Assembly (NCBI GenBank): GCA_041859945.1
Contig: JBFLGC010000032.1
Location: 1-29,065 of the forward strand
Direction of reading: 5' to 3'
DNA from: Tetragenococcus sp041859945
Lineage (GTDB): Bacteria; Bacillota; Bacilli; Lactobacillales; Enterococcaceae
DNA: 29,065 nucleotides
Positions within the stretch are counted from its first letter, which is position 1; each line of letters starts with the position of its first letter. This document shows, piece by piece, positions 6,959 through 14,865 of the stretch. The position numbers and the translations under genes are program-made. The notes beneath the pieces were generated by a model that was not told the DNA's origin, did not search any database, and saw nothing but the letters and a program-made list of their open reading frames with translations.

Positions 6959-7341
6959 ACTGTAGCTTTCTATAAGCCATGTTCTGTCCAACTATTTCAC
7001 AGGGAGCAAAATAATTTGGATAATCATCTATCTGCAATCAAAAATTGCCTCTTTGACCCGTTCATTTCCAGTTCAAAAAGCGCCCCTACCATGTTTGGGT
7101 TGCTCGCTCGAGGGGTTTACCGCGTTCCACCAATAGAGTTTCCCCTATTGCTTCGTCACTGTGGCACTTTCAAGGATACTTTAGCATCGTTTTCACCTTA
7201 GCTATTTTTCCTGCCGTTATTCCTTAGAATACCCTAGTTTATGGTTTCACTAGGCACGAACACTACAAGCATCTCAGCTTGTGCGAGCATGGACTTTCCT
7301 CAGCTTGTTTAAGACAAGCCGCGATCATCCGAAAACTACAG
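6959..7341 (-). ncRNA. rnpB: RNase P RNA, B type
   Basis: This is the catalytic RNA of RNase P, which removes the 5' leader of tRNA precursors. The minus strand shows the hallmark GAGGAAAGTCCATGCTC near the 5' end and the conserved ACAGAACATGGCTTATAG near the 3' end. The termini CTGTAG and CTACAG can pair to form the P1 helix, which sets the ends to about 7341 and 6959. The length of about 383 nt and the Bacillota location between gpsB and rlmL fit. The 5' end lies only about 7 nt after the gpsB stop codon, so its promoter must lie inside gpsB, or the RNA is processed from a gpsB transcript. The ends are approximate to a few bases. Confidence 0.96.
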
Positions 7342-7348
7342 CATTTTT

Positions 7349-7762
7349 TTAAAATTGACGTGTTTTTTCTAAATCATCCGTGTCTTCATGACTCGAATAA
7401 TTAGGCGTAAGTGATTTAGAAGCGCGTGATTCCACATTGACTTCTTTATCAAGCTTCTTACCAAAGACTTCTTTTTCAAGGTTTGATAAACGTTTCAAGA
7501 TATCAAAATTCGTGACAGTTTGGCTCTTAGGAGCTTCTTGTTGGACCCGCGAGCTGATAGCTTGGCTCTTGGTCAATTGAGCGACCTTAGCATTTAAACG
7601 ATCATTTTCTTCTTGGAGGGTTAAAATTTCTTTGTTGTAACTTTCATAATCTTTGATGACTTGATCCAAAAACTCGTCGACTTCAACAGGATCATATCCC
7701 CGCATCTTATTTTTGAATTCTTGTTGTAAGATGTCTTTGGGACTTAAAACTATATTTGCCAT
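7349..7762 (-). CDS. gpsB: Cell division regulator GpsB
   Basis: The 137-residue DivIVA-like protein coordinates septal and peripheral wall synthesis, docking onto class A PBPs at the membrane. The N-terminal domain MANIVLSPKDILQQEF..MRGYDPVEVDEFLD is the canonical DivIVA/GpsB membrane-binding and PBP-binding region. A coiled coil (about residues 35-65) follows, then a variable linker and a short C-terminal helix (about 83-100). GAGGTGGAATC precedes the ATG. Its expected partner, a class A PBP, is encoded 1.7 kb away at 9066. It lies between ypsA and rnpB. Confidence 0.96.
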   Translation of the reverse strand: MANIVLSPKDILQQEFKNKMRGYDPVEVDEFLDQVIKDYESYNKEILTLQEENDRLNAKVAQLTKSQAISSRVQQEAPKSQTVTNFDILKRLSNLEKEVFGKKLDKEVNVESRASKSLTPNYSSHEDTDDLEKTRQF

Positions 7763-7832
7763 GATTCCACCTCATTTGTTTTCTATCAGCTATTCATTAA
7801 CATACCTATTCTATCTAAAAATGTCCTAAAAA

Positions 7833-8384
7833 TCAAACAGTATCCTCAAATATTGCATTTTGAAGATCATCCATGGTCACACAGGTCACAAGATAAGGAT
7901 CATTAGTCGGTTGTTTTTTGACTTCTTCTAAAAAGAATTTTGTCTTACCAGGATATTCTTCATCATAAATCACTAAGGCGCCATCGGTATGTTGGATCAT
8001 AAAAGAAGTGTGATTTTTCAGCTGACTGGGATCATGATAAGGCTGATGACTGACACTATCGACAAAATCAGCTTGTGTTTTTAAAAAGTGCAGACTTTGC
8101 TGGTTACTTTCATTCCAGTGTTCTTCAAATCCTTGATAAGCCTGGATGATTGCTAGCTGAAGTTCAGGATACTCCTTTTTAAGTTCAAGTGCAACCTGTC
8201 CTGCCCAAATTTCAACGCCTAAATTTCCACCAATGACGATCCACTTTAGACCTTCTTCTAAAAAGGCCTTCAGTTGCATTTTTATAACTTTCTTAACAAC
8301 TTGTATTTTCGGATCTTTTTCAGTAAATACACTAAGTTCACTACTACGATAGCCGGTCACAAACAGAGTTTTTAGTGTTTCCAT
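7833..8384 (-). CDS. ypsA: YpsA family protein (DUF1273, SLOG superfamily)
   Basis: The product is 183 residues with start METLKTLFVTGYRSSEL at 8384, chosen because AAAGGGGAG precedes that ATG; an upstream in-frame ATG at 8411 lacks a site. TGYRSSE near the N-terminus and the IGGNLGVEIWA loop near residue 53 are typical of the YpsA/SLOG Rossmann-like fold, which is thought to bind a nucleotide-like ligand. In Bacillus subtilis and Staphylococcus aureus YpsA is linked to cell division and FtsZ, consistent with its place next to gpsB. Its biochemical activity is unknown. It is divergent from recU, 61 bp away. Confidence 0.9.
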   Translation of the reverse strand: METLKTLFVTGYRSSELSVFTEKDPKIQVVKKVIKMQLKAFLEEGLKWIVIGGNLGVEIWAGQVALELKKEYPELQLAIIQAYQGFEEHWNESNQQSLHFLKTQADFVDSVSHQPYHDPSQLKNHTSFMIQHTDGALVIYDEEYPGKTKFFLEEVKKQPTNDPYLVTCVTMDDLQNAIFEDTV

Positions 8385-8417
8385 GGGCTCCCCTTTTCTT
8401 TCTTTTAACATTTTTGG

Positions 8418-8423
8418 TATAAT
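8418..8423 (+). promoter_or_regulatory. -10 element of the recU-pbp1A operon
   Basis: A perfect TATAAT lies 22 bp before the recU start. No good -35 is visible 17 bp upstream. Confidence 0.5.
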
Positions 8424-8445
8424 ATGGCCTAGGAGTGTGAATCAC

Positions 8446-9063
8446 ATGGTTTTTCGATATCCAAATGGCCATCCTGCTATCTATGATGGCGCGAGTCGCC
8501 CCAAAATGCAAGAAAATGGCCAAATAAATTTTGCCAATCGGGGGATGCGTTTTGAAGAGGCCCTCAATTTAAGTAATGAATACTATTTGAATCATAAGCT
8601 GGCGGTGGTCCACAAAAAACCAACCCCGATCCAGATCGTTCATGTCGACTATCCCAGAAGAAGTGCTGCCGTGATAAAAGAAGCTTATTTTAAAGAAGCT
8701 TCTACTACTGACTACAACGGGGTCTATCATGGTTTGTATCTAGATTTTGAAGCAAAGGAAACGAAGAATAAAACTTCTTTCCCTTTTAAAAATTTCCATG
8801 TCCATCAGATCCAACATATGAAAAATTGTTTGGAGCAAGATGGGATCTGTTTTGTTTTGCTTTGGTTTTCAACGATCGAACGTTGTTTTTTTCTAGACAG
8901 CCAAAGCTTGATCCGGCATTGGGAAGAAATGGCTGGAAAAAAATCTCTACCACTTGCAATCATCGAACAAGAAGGGATCGAGATCATTCCTGAAATCGCC
9001 CCACGTATCCCTTATTTAAAAGCTGTCGATCGATTTTTAAATCATACAAAGGAGCACAATTAA
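8446..9063 (+). CDS. recU: Holliday junction resolvase RecU
   Basis: The 205-residue nuclease cuts Holliday junctions during homologous recombination and chromosome segregation. The start at 8446 (MVFRYPNG) has AGGAGTG upstream; the longer frame from 8383 overlaps the ypsA start and has none. The stretch around residues 30-37 (ANRGMRFE) is family-typical. The metal-binding active site is visible as T88-D89 and D100-x-E102-x-K104, the D...E-x-K arrangement of RecU nucleases. The stop is 2 bp before pbp1A, and recU-ponA pairing is conserved in Bacillota, so the two are cotranscribed. Confidence 0.96.
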   Translation: MVFRYPNGHPAIYDGASRPKMQENGQINFANRGMRFEEALNLSNEYYLNHKLAVVHKKPTPIQIVHVDYPRRSAAVIKEAYFKEASTTDYNGVYHGLYLDFEAKETKNKTSFPFKNFHVHQIQHMKNCLEQDGICFVLLWFSTIERCFFLDSQSLIRHWEEMAGKKSLPLAIIEQEGIEIIPEIAPRIPYLKAVDRFLNHTKEHN

Positions 9064-9065
9064 TT

Positions 9066-11333
9066 ATGGCAAATCAAAATTCTACGCGGGTTTCCCGGCA
9101 TAAGGAGCAAAAACCTAAATCGCAAAAAAAACATCGAGTAGGTTCGATTTTACTCAAGATCTTAATGAGCCTCGTTTTTGCTGGTTGTCTATTGATCCTA
9201 GCCGGGGCAGGACTTTTTTGGTACTATGCCAAAGATGCACCAAAGCTTGATGAAAGTAAGCTCGACTCGACTCTTTCGTCTAAGTTCTATGCGGCCAATG
9301 ACGAACTTTTTCAAGAGATCGGTTCTGAAAATCGGATCAAGATCGATGCCACAGAGATCCCTCAACAATTAGAAGACGCTATCGTTTCAGTAGAAGACAA
9401 ACGTTTTTATAATCATATCGGCATTGACCCGATCCGAATCGTAGGATCGGCTGTCGCTAATATAACCACTGGTAGTATGCAAGGAGGAAGTACACTGACA
9501 CAGCAACTAGTCAAGTTATCCTTTTTCTCAACCAGTGCCAAAGATCAAACGCTACGCCGCAAAGCTCAAGAAGCTTGGCTATCGATCAAATTGGAACAAG
9601 AAAAATCTAAACAAGAAATTTTGACTTATTATATCAATAAAGTCTATATGTCAAATGGCCTATATGGCATGGAAACAGCCTCTGAAGTTTTCTATGGGAA
9701 AACATTGAGCGAGTTGTCCCTAGCCCAAACGGCTCTGATCGCGGGTCTGCCAAATTCACCGACTAACTTTGATCCTTATGTCTATCCTGGTGCTGCCAAA
9801 AACAGACGCGACACTGTTTTAGCTACCATGCTCGAAAATGAGAAAATCAGTCAACAAGATTATGATGATGCCGTCGCCACAGCAATCGACGATGGATTGC
9901 GTAAAGACATTTCTGATGATGTCGATGATTGGAAATACTATGATAATTACTTAAAAGCTGTTATTGCCGAAGTTCAAGAAAAGACTGGTAAAGATGTTTA
10001 TAGCGATGGCTTAGAAATCCATACTAATATCGATCTAGACACCCAAAAAAGATTATATTATATTGTAAATAGTGGCGACTATGTCGATTATCCAGATGAT
10101 GAAATGCAAGTTGCGGCTACTTTGATAGATACCGAAACGGGGAAAGTCACGGCTCAGATCGGCGGCCGTAATATTGCTGAAGGAACGGTATTTGGTGACA
10201 ATTTAGCGCTGAATACAAGTCGTGATTTTGGTTCGACCGTCAAACCGATTACCGATTACGGACCTGCTTTTGAATATCTTCATTATTCGACCGGTAAGAC
10301 GATCGTAGATGAACCTTACAAATACAAAGGGACTGATATTTCAGTAACTAACTGGGATAATCAATACATGGGGACCATAACCTTGCGGCAAGCACTGGCT
10401 CTATCGCGCAATGTGCCGGCAGTCAAGCTCTTTGAACAAGACCTTGGTGCCGATAAAGCAAGCGAATTTTTATCTGGACTTGGGATCGAATATAAAGATA
10501 TCCAATCAGCCAATGCTATCTCAAGTAACACTGAGCAAGAAGACGATAAATATGGGATCTCTAGCCTTAAAATGGCGGCTGCCTATGCGGCTTTTGCCAA
10601 TGGCGGCACCTATTACGAACCTCAATATGTCAATAAGATCGTTTATCAAGATGGTTCTGAAGAAACAGCGGCTTTTCAAGTTGCCGGTAGTAAAGCGATG
10701 GAAGAAACGACCGCCTATATGGTCACGGATATCTTGAAAGATGTCATCAATTCAGGCACCGGTACGAATGCGCAGATCCAAGGCTTATATCAAGCAGGAA
10801 AAACTGGGACTTCAAATTATACCGATGATCAATTAGCACAATTAGCAGATGTCGACTCGCCTTCACCAGATTCCAATTTTGTTGGCTATACAAAGTACTA
10901 TTCATTAGCCGTTTGGACCGGTTATAATGATCATATGACGCCAGTTACGGCAAGTTCTGCTGAAGTGGCTTCAGCCGTCTATCGAGCGTTGATGCAATAT
11001 GTCTCGTCCTCTTTAAAAAATGTCGATTGGGAGATGCCAGATGGCTTGACGCGAATCGGAAGTGAGCTATATTTGGACGGTTATAAAGATACCCCTACTA
11101 TTTCGACTTATAGTCGACCGGAATCAAAGACTGAACCGACTAGTTCAGAAAGCTCTACGACAATTTCTGAGACAAGCACAGAAGCCTCAAGCGAATCTTC
11201 CGTTGAAAGCACCGAGCCTAGTACTAGTGCTTCCTCAGAAGTTGATCCAACAGAAGATCCAAATAACGGTGGAACAGGCGGAGATGGCAGTGATCCAGTA
11301 GATGACACTAGCGAGGCTACAACAACGCCATAG
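9066..11333 (+). CDS. pbp1A: Class A penicillin-binding protein 1A
   Basis: This 755-residue bifunctional enzyme polymerises glycan strands and cross-links stem peptides outside the membrane. It has a basic cytoplasmic N-terminus, one membrane anchor (about 28-53), and a GT51 glycosyltransferase with catalytic Glu110 in SVEDKRFYNH and GGSTLTQQLVK (140-150). The transpeptidase has all three motifs: S390-T-V-K393, S447-R-N449 and K579-T-G-T. From about residue 685 the tail is a low-complexity Ser/Thr/Glu-rich then Gly/Asp-rich segment without domains, probably wall-spanning. GGAG in the end of recU serves as ribosome site. The stop codon lies inside the stem of the terminator. GpsB is the likely regulator, by family knowledge. 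Confidence 0.97.
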   Translation: MANQNSTRVSRHKEQKPKSQKKHRVGSILLKILMSLVFAGCLLILAGAGLFWYYAKDAPKLDESKLDSTLSSKFYAANDELFQEIGSENRIKIDATEIPQQLEDAIVSVEDKRFYNHIGIDPIRIVGSAVANITTGSMQGGSTLTQQLVKLSFFSTSAKDQTLRRKAQEAWLSIKLEQEKSKQEILTYYINKVYMSNGLYGMETASEVFYGKTLSELSLAQTALIAGLPNSPTNFDPYVYPGAAKNRRDTVLATMLENEKISQQDYDDAVATAIDDGLRKDISDDVDDWKYYDNYLKAVIAEVQEKTGKDVYSDGLEIHTNIDLDTQKRLYYIVNSGDYVDYPDDEMQVAATLIDTETGKVTAQIGGRNIAEGTVFGDNLALNTSRDFGSTVKPITDYGPAFEYLHYSTGKTIVDEPYKYKGTDISVTNWDNQYMGTITLRQALALSRNVPAVKLFEQDLGADKASEFLSGLGIEYKDIQSANAISSNTEQEDDKYGISSLKMAAAYAAFANGGTYYEPQYVNKIVYQDGSEETAAFQVAGSKAMEETTAYMVTDILKDVINSGTGTNAQIQGLYQAGKTGTSNYTDDQLAQLADVDSPSPDSNFVGYTKYYSLAVWTGYNDHMTPVTASSAEVASAVYRALMQYVSSSLKNVDWEMPDGLTRIGSELYLDGYKDTPTISTYSRPESKTEPTSSESSTTISETSTEASSESSVESTEPSTSASSEVDPTEDPNNGGTGGDGSDPVDDTSEATTTP

Positions 11334-11373
11334 AAAAAGGGCACCCGTCGTCAGGGTGCCCTTTTTCTATGGC
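11327..11373. terminator. Bidirectional terminator between pbp1A and nth
   Basis: A perfect 20-bp stem with a 7-base loop has AAAAAGGGCACCC as its core, giving T tracts on both strands. The pbp1A stop codon TAG (11331-11333) is within the left arm. It serves both convergent genes. Confidence 0.93.
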
Positions 11374-11397
11374 TGAACTATCGATATCTGTTTCTCA

Positions 11398-12051
11398 TCA
11401 AATTTCTTGGGCCTTCATGCGATTTTTCCCTTCTTGACACAGGTCTAATAATGGACATACCGCACATTTAGGTGCTCGGGCCGTGCAATGGTAACGGCCA
11501 AAAAAGATCAGAGTGTGGTGTGTTTTTACCCATAATTTTTTGGGCACTTTGCGCATCAATGTCGCCTCGACTTCAAGTACACTGGCTGTTTGCTTACAGA
11601 TGCGCAAACGTTTCGTCACTCGTTCTACATGAGTGTCAACGGCGATCGCTGGAATCCCAAAAGCATCACCCAAAACGACATTGGCCGTTTTTCGGCCCAC
11701 ACCAGGTAACTCCATCAGTTGTTCCCGAGTCTGTGGGACTTTCCCACCATAAACATTGACTAATTGCTCGGCACAACCTTTGATATTTTTGGCTTTATTC
11801 CGATATAAACCAATCGAATGAATATAAGGAATGATTTCTTCTACCTTGGCTTGACTTAGTTCAACTGGTGTCGGATAAGCAGCAAATAAGGCCGGTGTCG
11901 CCTTATTGACCGATATATCCGTCGTTTGAGCACTTAAGATCACCGCGATCAATAATTGATAGGCATTTTCATGACGTAATTCACCATGAGCATCGGGAAA
12001 CATTTCATACATTTTCTCAAAAGCAAGCAGCGTTTTTTCTTTACTGATCAT
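11398..12051 (-). CDS. nth: Endonuclease III (DNA glycosylase/AP lyase)
   Basis: The 217-residue base-excision repair enzyme removes oxidised pyrimidines and cleaves the abasic site. The helix-hairpin-helix LPGVGRKTA holds catalytic Lys121, and VDTHVERV holds Asp139. The [4Fe-4S] cluster ligands C189-x6-C196-x2-C199-x5-C205 are all present. The start is the ATG at 12051, which overlaps the dnaD stop as ATGA, with GGGAGGATC as ribosome site inside dnaD; the longer GTG frame is less likely. The overlap means translational coupling with dnaD, an arrangement conserved in Bacillota. Confidence 0.96.
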   Translation of the reverse strand: MISKEKTLLAFEKMYEMFPDAHGELRHENAYQLLIAVILSAQTTDISVNKATPALFAAYPTPVELSQAKVEEIIPYIHSIGLYRNKAKNIKGCAEQLVNVYGGKVPQTREQLMELPGVGRKTANVVLGDAFGIPAIAVDTHVERVTKRLRICKQTASVLEVEATLMRKVPKKLWVKTHHTLIFFGRYHCTARAPKCAVCPLLDLCQEGKNRMKAQEI

Positions 12052-12752
12052 TTTTCTTGATCCTCCAACCAATTGTGCAAAGAAATTTTAGGTAGTGGTT
12101 TTTCATCATAAGAACTATTTTTTTGTAACATTTGGCGCTTGCGCCGTTGTTGTTCGTCTTCTACTTGTTGTTTAGTCGTGATGTGCTTGCGTTCCCAAGA
12201 CAGTAAAATACGATCGATATAGTTCAGACTATAAACCTGATTCAAGACAGCCTCTTTTAAGGCTAACTGGATCAGTTCAGGTTTATACTGGTCTTCTTCT
12301 AACCATTGACCGATGCGTTGGAATTCGATTGGTGAGAGGGCCCTCCCAAATTCGCTTTCAAAAGCTTGATAAAGATTCTGTTCTGCCCTTTTCTGGTCAC
12401 CAGCCTTGGTTTGACGCTCTTTTTGTTCGAACAAAAGAGACAATTTTTCATAGATGATCGAAAAATCATAGGCATCATTTAGCTGACCTCTTGCATCTTT
12501 TTCAGAAAGGATTGTTAAAACTTTTTTTTGGATCAGCTGGTTGAGCAACTGATAGATATCCTCTTTAGAATGCCCCATGATTTGACTGATACGGCCTAAA
12601 TCTGGAAAACGGTCTCCCGCCTCAGAAGCTCTGAACAGCTGTAACCACAATAAAAATTCTTGATCCGTCATTCCCAGATCGTGATAATTTTCAAGTAATA
12701 AGTTCGATATGACTATTTGTCCATATTGTAAATATTCTTGGGCTGAAATCAT
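12048..12752 (-). CDS. dnaD: DNA replication initiation protein DnaD
   Basis: The 234-residue primosomal protein helps load the replicative helicase at oriC and at restarted forks. The N-terminal winged-helix oligomerisation region covers about residues 1-100. The C-terminal DnaD/DnaB2 domain is around residues 130-195, including YKPELIQLALKEAV and LNYIDRILLSWE, which match the family core. A basic, Gln/Arg-rich C-terminus follows. AAAGGAGAG precedes the ATG. It is the first gene of dnaD-nth, separated from ridA upstream by a terminator. Confidence 0.93.
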   Translation of the reverse strand: MISAQEYLQYGQIVISNLLLENYHDLGMTDQEFLLWLQLFRASEAGDRFPDLGRISQIMGHSKEDIYQLLNQLIQKKVLTILSEKDARGQLNDAYDFSIIYEKLSLLFEQKERQTKAGDQKRAEQNLYQAFESEFGRALSPIEFQRIGQWLEEDQYKPELIQLALKEAVLNQVYSLNYIDRILLSWERKHITTKQQVEDEQQRRKRQMLQKNSSYDEKPLPKISLHNWLEDQEK

Positions 12753-12782
12753 TGAAAACTCTCCTTTATGGACGTTTTTGTT

Positions 12783-12813
12783 AAAAAAACTGTCTTCTCA
12801 AGATAGAAAACAG
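12783..12813 (-). terminator. Terminator after ridA
   Basis: On the minus strand CTGTTTTCT pairs with AGAAGACAG (one wobble), followed by seven Ts, six bases beyond the ridA stop. Confidence 0.8.
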
Positions 12814-12818
12814 CTCTC

Positions 12819-13199
12819 TTAGGCATTGATACAAGCGATCACTTTGATTTCTAACAATGCATCTTTGGGTAAACTCGCAACACCGACCGCTGAGCGAGCG
12901 GGTAATTCTTCAGCAAAAAAGGTTTGATAGACTTGGTTGAAAGTCACAAAGTCTTCCATATTTTTCAAAAAACATGTCGTTTTCACAATATTATCCGAAT
13001 CTGTTCCAGCAGCTTCTAAAATAGCCCCAATATTTTTTAAGACCTGTTCTGTTTGTAGCTCGATTGTCGTCCCTTGCAACTGGCCCGTTTTAGGATCTAG
13101 AGCGATCTGTCCTGATATGAAGAGGAAACCATTGGCAACTCGTCCCTGAACGTAAGGACCAATAGCTTCTGGTGCCTCAATTGTCTTTATGATTTTCAT
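12819..13199 (-). CDS. ridA: RidA family reactive intermediate deaminase
   Basis: The 126-residue trimeric enzyme hydrolyses reactive enamine/imine intermediates made by PLP enzymes such as threonine dehydratase. The family-typical N-terminus (APEAIGPYVQG), GQIALDPKTG and LPARSAVGVASLPKDALLEI are visible; the Arg in LPARSAVG is the substrate-carboxylate-binding arginine. ATGGAGAATG supplies the ribosome site for the ATG at 13199. The start lies inside the end of perR (23-nt overlap), so the two are cotranscribed and probably coupled. That links it to peroxide response, and to the PLP enzyme gene cysK next door only by proximity. Confidence 0.94.
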   Translation of the reverse strand: MKIIKTIEAPEAIGPYVQGRVANGFLFISGQIALDPKTGQLQGTTIELQTEQVLKNIGAILEAAGTDSDNIVKTTCFLKNMEDFVTFNQVYQTFFAEELPARSAVGVASLPKDALLEIKVIACINA

Positions 13200-13632
13200 G
13201 CTTATCATTCTCCATTTTTTTTTGGCAATCTGGACAAAGACCATAAACTTCCAAACGATGGCCGTCCACTTTAAATCCTGTCAAAACGCTAGCTGCCATT
13301 TCAACATCTTCCAAACCAGGATAGTAGAAATCAACGATTTTGCCGCATTTCCGACAAATCGCGTGATAATGGGGTTCTGTATGGAAATCAAAATGACTAG
13401 AGGCATCACCATAACTCATCTCTTTGATCATCCCTATTTCAGTAAAAAGGCGCAAATTATTATAGATAGTGGCCACACTCATTCCTGGAAAATCCTTTTC
13501 TATGGCACGATAAATATCTTCAGCGGTAGGATGCTCGTTTGTCGTAGCTAAAAACTCGATGATCGCAATCCGTTGTGGTGTGATGCGGATCTTTTTTTCT
13601 TTTAAGTATTTTAACGCCTCATCAAAAGTCAT
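13177..13632 (-). CDS. perR: Peroxide-sensing repressor PerR (Fur family)
   Basis: The 151-residue metalloregulator represses oxidative-stress genes until peroxide oxidises its metal-site histidines. The start is the ATG at 13632 with AGGAGGGGCG upstream. Numbering is offset by three from Bacillus subtilis PerR, and the whole regulatory metal site is present: H34, D82, H88, H90 and D101 (equivalents of H37, D85, H91, H93, D104). C93-x2-C96 and the C-terminal CPDC give the structural zinc site. The aspartate at the D104 position favours PerR over Fur or Zur. The winged-helix domain includes the recognition region MSVATIYNNLRLF. It overlaps ridA. Confidence 0.94.
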   Translation of the reverse strand: MTFDEALKYLKEKKIRITPQRIAIIEFLATTNEHPTAEDIYRAIEKDFPGMSVATIYNNLRLFTEIGMIKEMSYGDASSHFDFHTEPHYHAICRKCGKIVDFYYPGLEDVEMAASVLTGFKVDGHRLEVYGLCPDCQKKMENDKHENHKDN

Positions 13633-13710
13633 AGTCGCCCCTCCTCTTTTGCTTTTCTTCCTTATCATACTATGATTTTTTGCTTTTTTCTAGTTTTTAT
13701 TTCTAAATTG

Positions 13711-13745
13711 AAAAAAGCTGACCCAAGTTAAAAACTTGGATCAGC
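13711..13745 (-). terminator. Terminator of cysK
   Basis: On the minus strand GCTGATCCAAGTT pairs with AACTTGGGTCAGC (one mismatch), followed by TTTTTT, about 16 bases after the cysK stop. Confidence 0.88.
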
Positions 13746-13760
13746 CTGATCATCCCATCC

Positions 13761-14684
13761 TTAAAATTCATAGAGAGCCGTCGATAAATATCGTTCGCCA
13801 TTATCGGGTAGGATCGCGACAACTTTCTTACCACTGCCTAGTTCTTTCGCTAATTCTTGAGCTGCATAGATTGCTGCTCCAGAAGAGACCCCAACCAAAA
13901 TGCCTTCTTTTAATCCCATTTCTCTCGCAGTACTCATGGCAGCATCACCAGGAACAGGGATCACTCGATCTAATAGCTCGACATCTAAAACCTTAGGGAC
14001 AAAGCCAGTACCGATACCTTGGATCTTATGCGGGCCTGGTTTGCCACCACTTAAAATAGCCGATTCCGCTGGCTCAACACCGACGATCTGTACATCTGGA
14101 TAAACACGTTTCAGCTCACGACCAACACCTGTGATCGTTCCGCCAGTTCCAATTCCTGCCACAAAAGCATCGAACCCTTCCAAATCAAAAGCCGCTTCGA
14201 TTTCCTTGGCCGTCGTTTTTTCATGAATAGCCGGATTAGCTGGATTGTCAAATTGTAGCGGCATGAAATAACCATGCTCATCTGCTAATTCTTTTGCTTT
14301 AGCAATCGAGCCAGAAATAGCTTTACTGCCTTCTGTCAAAATCAATTCAGCTCCATATGCTTGCATTAGTTTCCGTCTTTCCACACTCATCGTTTCAGGC
14401 ATCACAATAATAACATGATACCCTTTAGCAGCACCGATCATAGCTAAGCCAATCCCAGTATTTCCGGAAGTTGGTTCAATGATCGTATCCCCCGGTTTTA
14501 AGCTACCGTCCTCTTCAGCTGCTTCGATCATGCTCAAAGCGATACGATCTTTGACACTACCACCGGGGTTGAAAGCTTCTAGTTTTACATAAATATCGGC
14601 TGCATTTTCGGGAACCATGTTGTGTAATTGAACGATCGGGGTATTTCCGACAAGTTCATTAATAGATTGATAAATTTGAGTCAT
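13761..14684 (-). CDS. cysK: Cysteine synthase A (O-acetylserine sulfhydrylase)
   Basis: The 307-residue PLP enzyme makes cysteine from O-acetylserine and sulfide. PLP-binding Lys45 lies in GGSVKDR, the substrate loop is EPTSGNTGIG, and the phosphate-binding glycine loop is GTGGTITG. The start at 14684 has AAGGAGGAG upstream; the longer frame to 14840 runs into the ISL3 element and is spurious. It has its own promoter with a leader of only about 13 nt, so there is no room for a T-box or other riboswitch, and its own terminator. Cystathionine beta-synthase-like relatives exist, but length and motifs fit CysK. Confidence 0.95.
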   Translation of the reverse strand: MTQIYQSINELVGNTPIVQLHNMVPENAADIYVKLEAFNPGGSVKDRIALSMIEAAEEDGSLKPGDTIIEPTSGNTGIGLAMIGAAKGYHVIIVMPETMSVERRKLMQAYGAELILTEGSKAISGSIAKAKELADEHGYFMPLQFDNPANPAIHEKTTAKEIEAAFDLEGFDAFVAGIGTGGTITGVGRELKRVYPDVQIVGVEPAESAILSGGKPGPHKIQGIGTGFVPKVLDVELLDRVIPVPGDAAMSTAREMGLKEGILVGVSSGAAIYAAQELAKELGSGKKVVAILPDNGERYLSTALYEF

Positions 14685-14704
14685 ACAAACTCCTCCTTTT
14701 CTTG

Positions 14705-14733
14705 ATTGTAACGAAAAACAGACCCACTCGCAA
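14705..14733 (-). promoter_or_regulatory. Promoter of cysK
   Basis: On the minus strand TTGCGA (14728-14733), a 17-bp spacer and TACAAT (14705-14710) lie 20 bp before the cysK start. Confidence 0.65.
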
Positions 14734-14753
14734 ATAAGAAGGCTCCCCTCTAC

Positions 14754-14786
14754 AAAAAAATAAGAGCTCAAGGCTCTTATTTTTTT
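14754..14786. terminator. Terminator originally serving the autolysin gene, now split off by ISL3
   Basis: AAAAAAATAAGAGC (14754-14767) pairs perfectly with 14773-14786, with loop TCAAG. Without the IS it would lie directly after the stop codon of the glucosaminidase gene now at 16502, on the minus strand. The last eight bases (ATTTTTTT) are one copy of the ISL3 target duplication. Confidence 0.85.
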
Positions 14787-14865
14787 GGGTCTATAATATT
14801 TTGTGTTGGTGGAAATTCCTAAAGAAAAACTCACCAGCATTTTTTTGAGTGTTCAAACACAAAAA

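Noticed and set aside
7016..7201. 61-codon open frame within 6959-7341
   Set aside because: It lies antisense to the RNase P RNA, whose conserved core explains the sequence.
8383..8445. Extended RecU N-terminus of 21 residues
   Set aside because: It would overlap the ypsA start codon and ribosome site, and the -10 element TATAAT lies inside it. The ATG at 8446 has AGGAGTG upstream and gives the family-typical start.
10411..10737. 108-codon open frame inside pbp1A
   Set aside because: It is a shifted-frame shadow of the transpeptidase domain, without a ribosome site.
14685..14840. T-box or other riboswitch before cysK, or a longer CysK N-terminus
   Set aside because: The consensus promoter lies 20 bp before the start, leaving a leader of about 13 nt. 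The extra in-frame codons run through the terminator and into ISL3.
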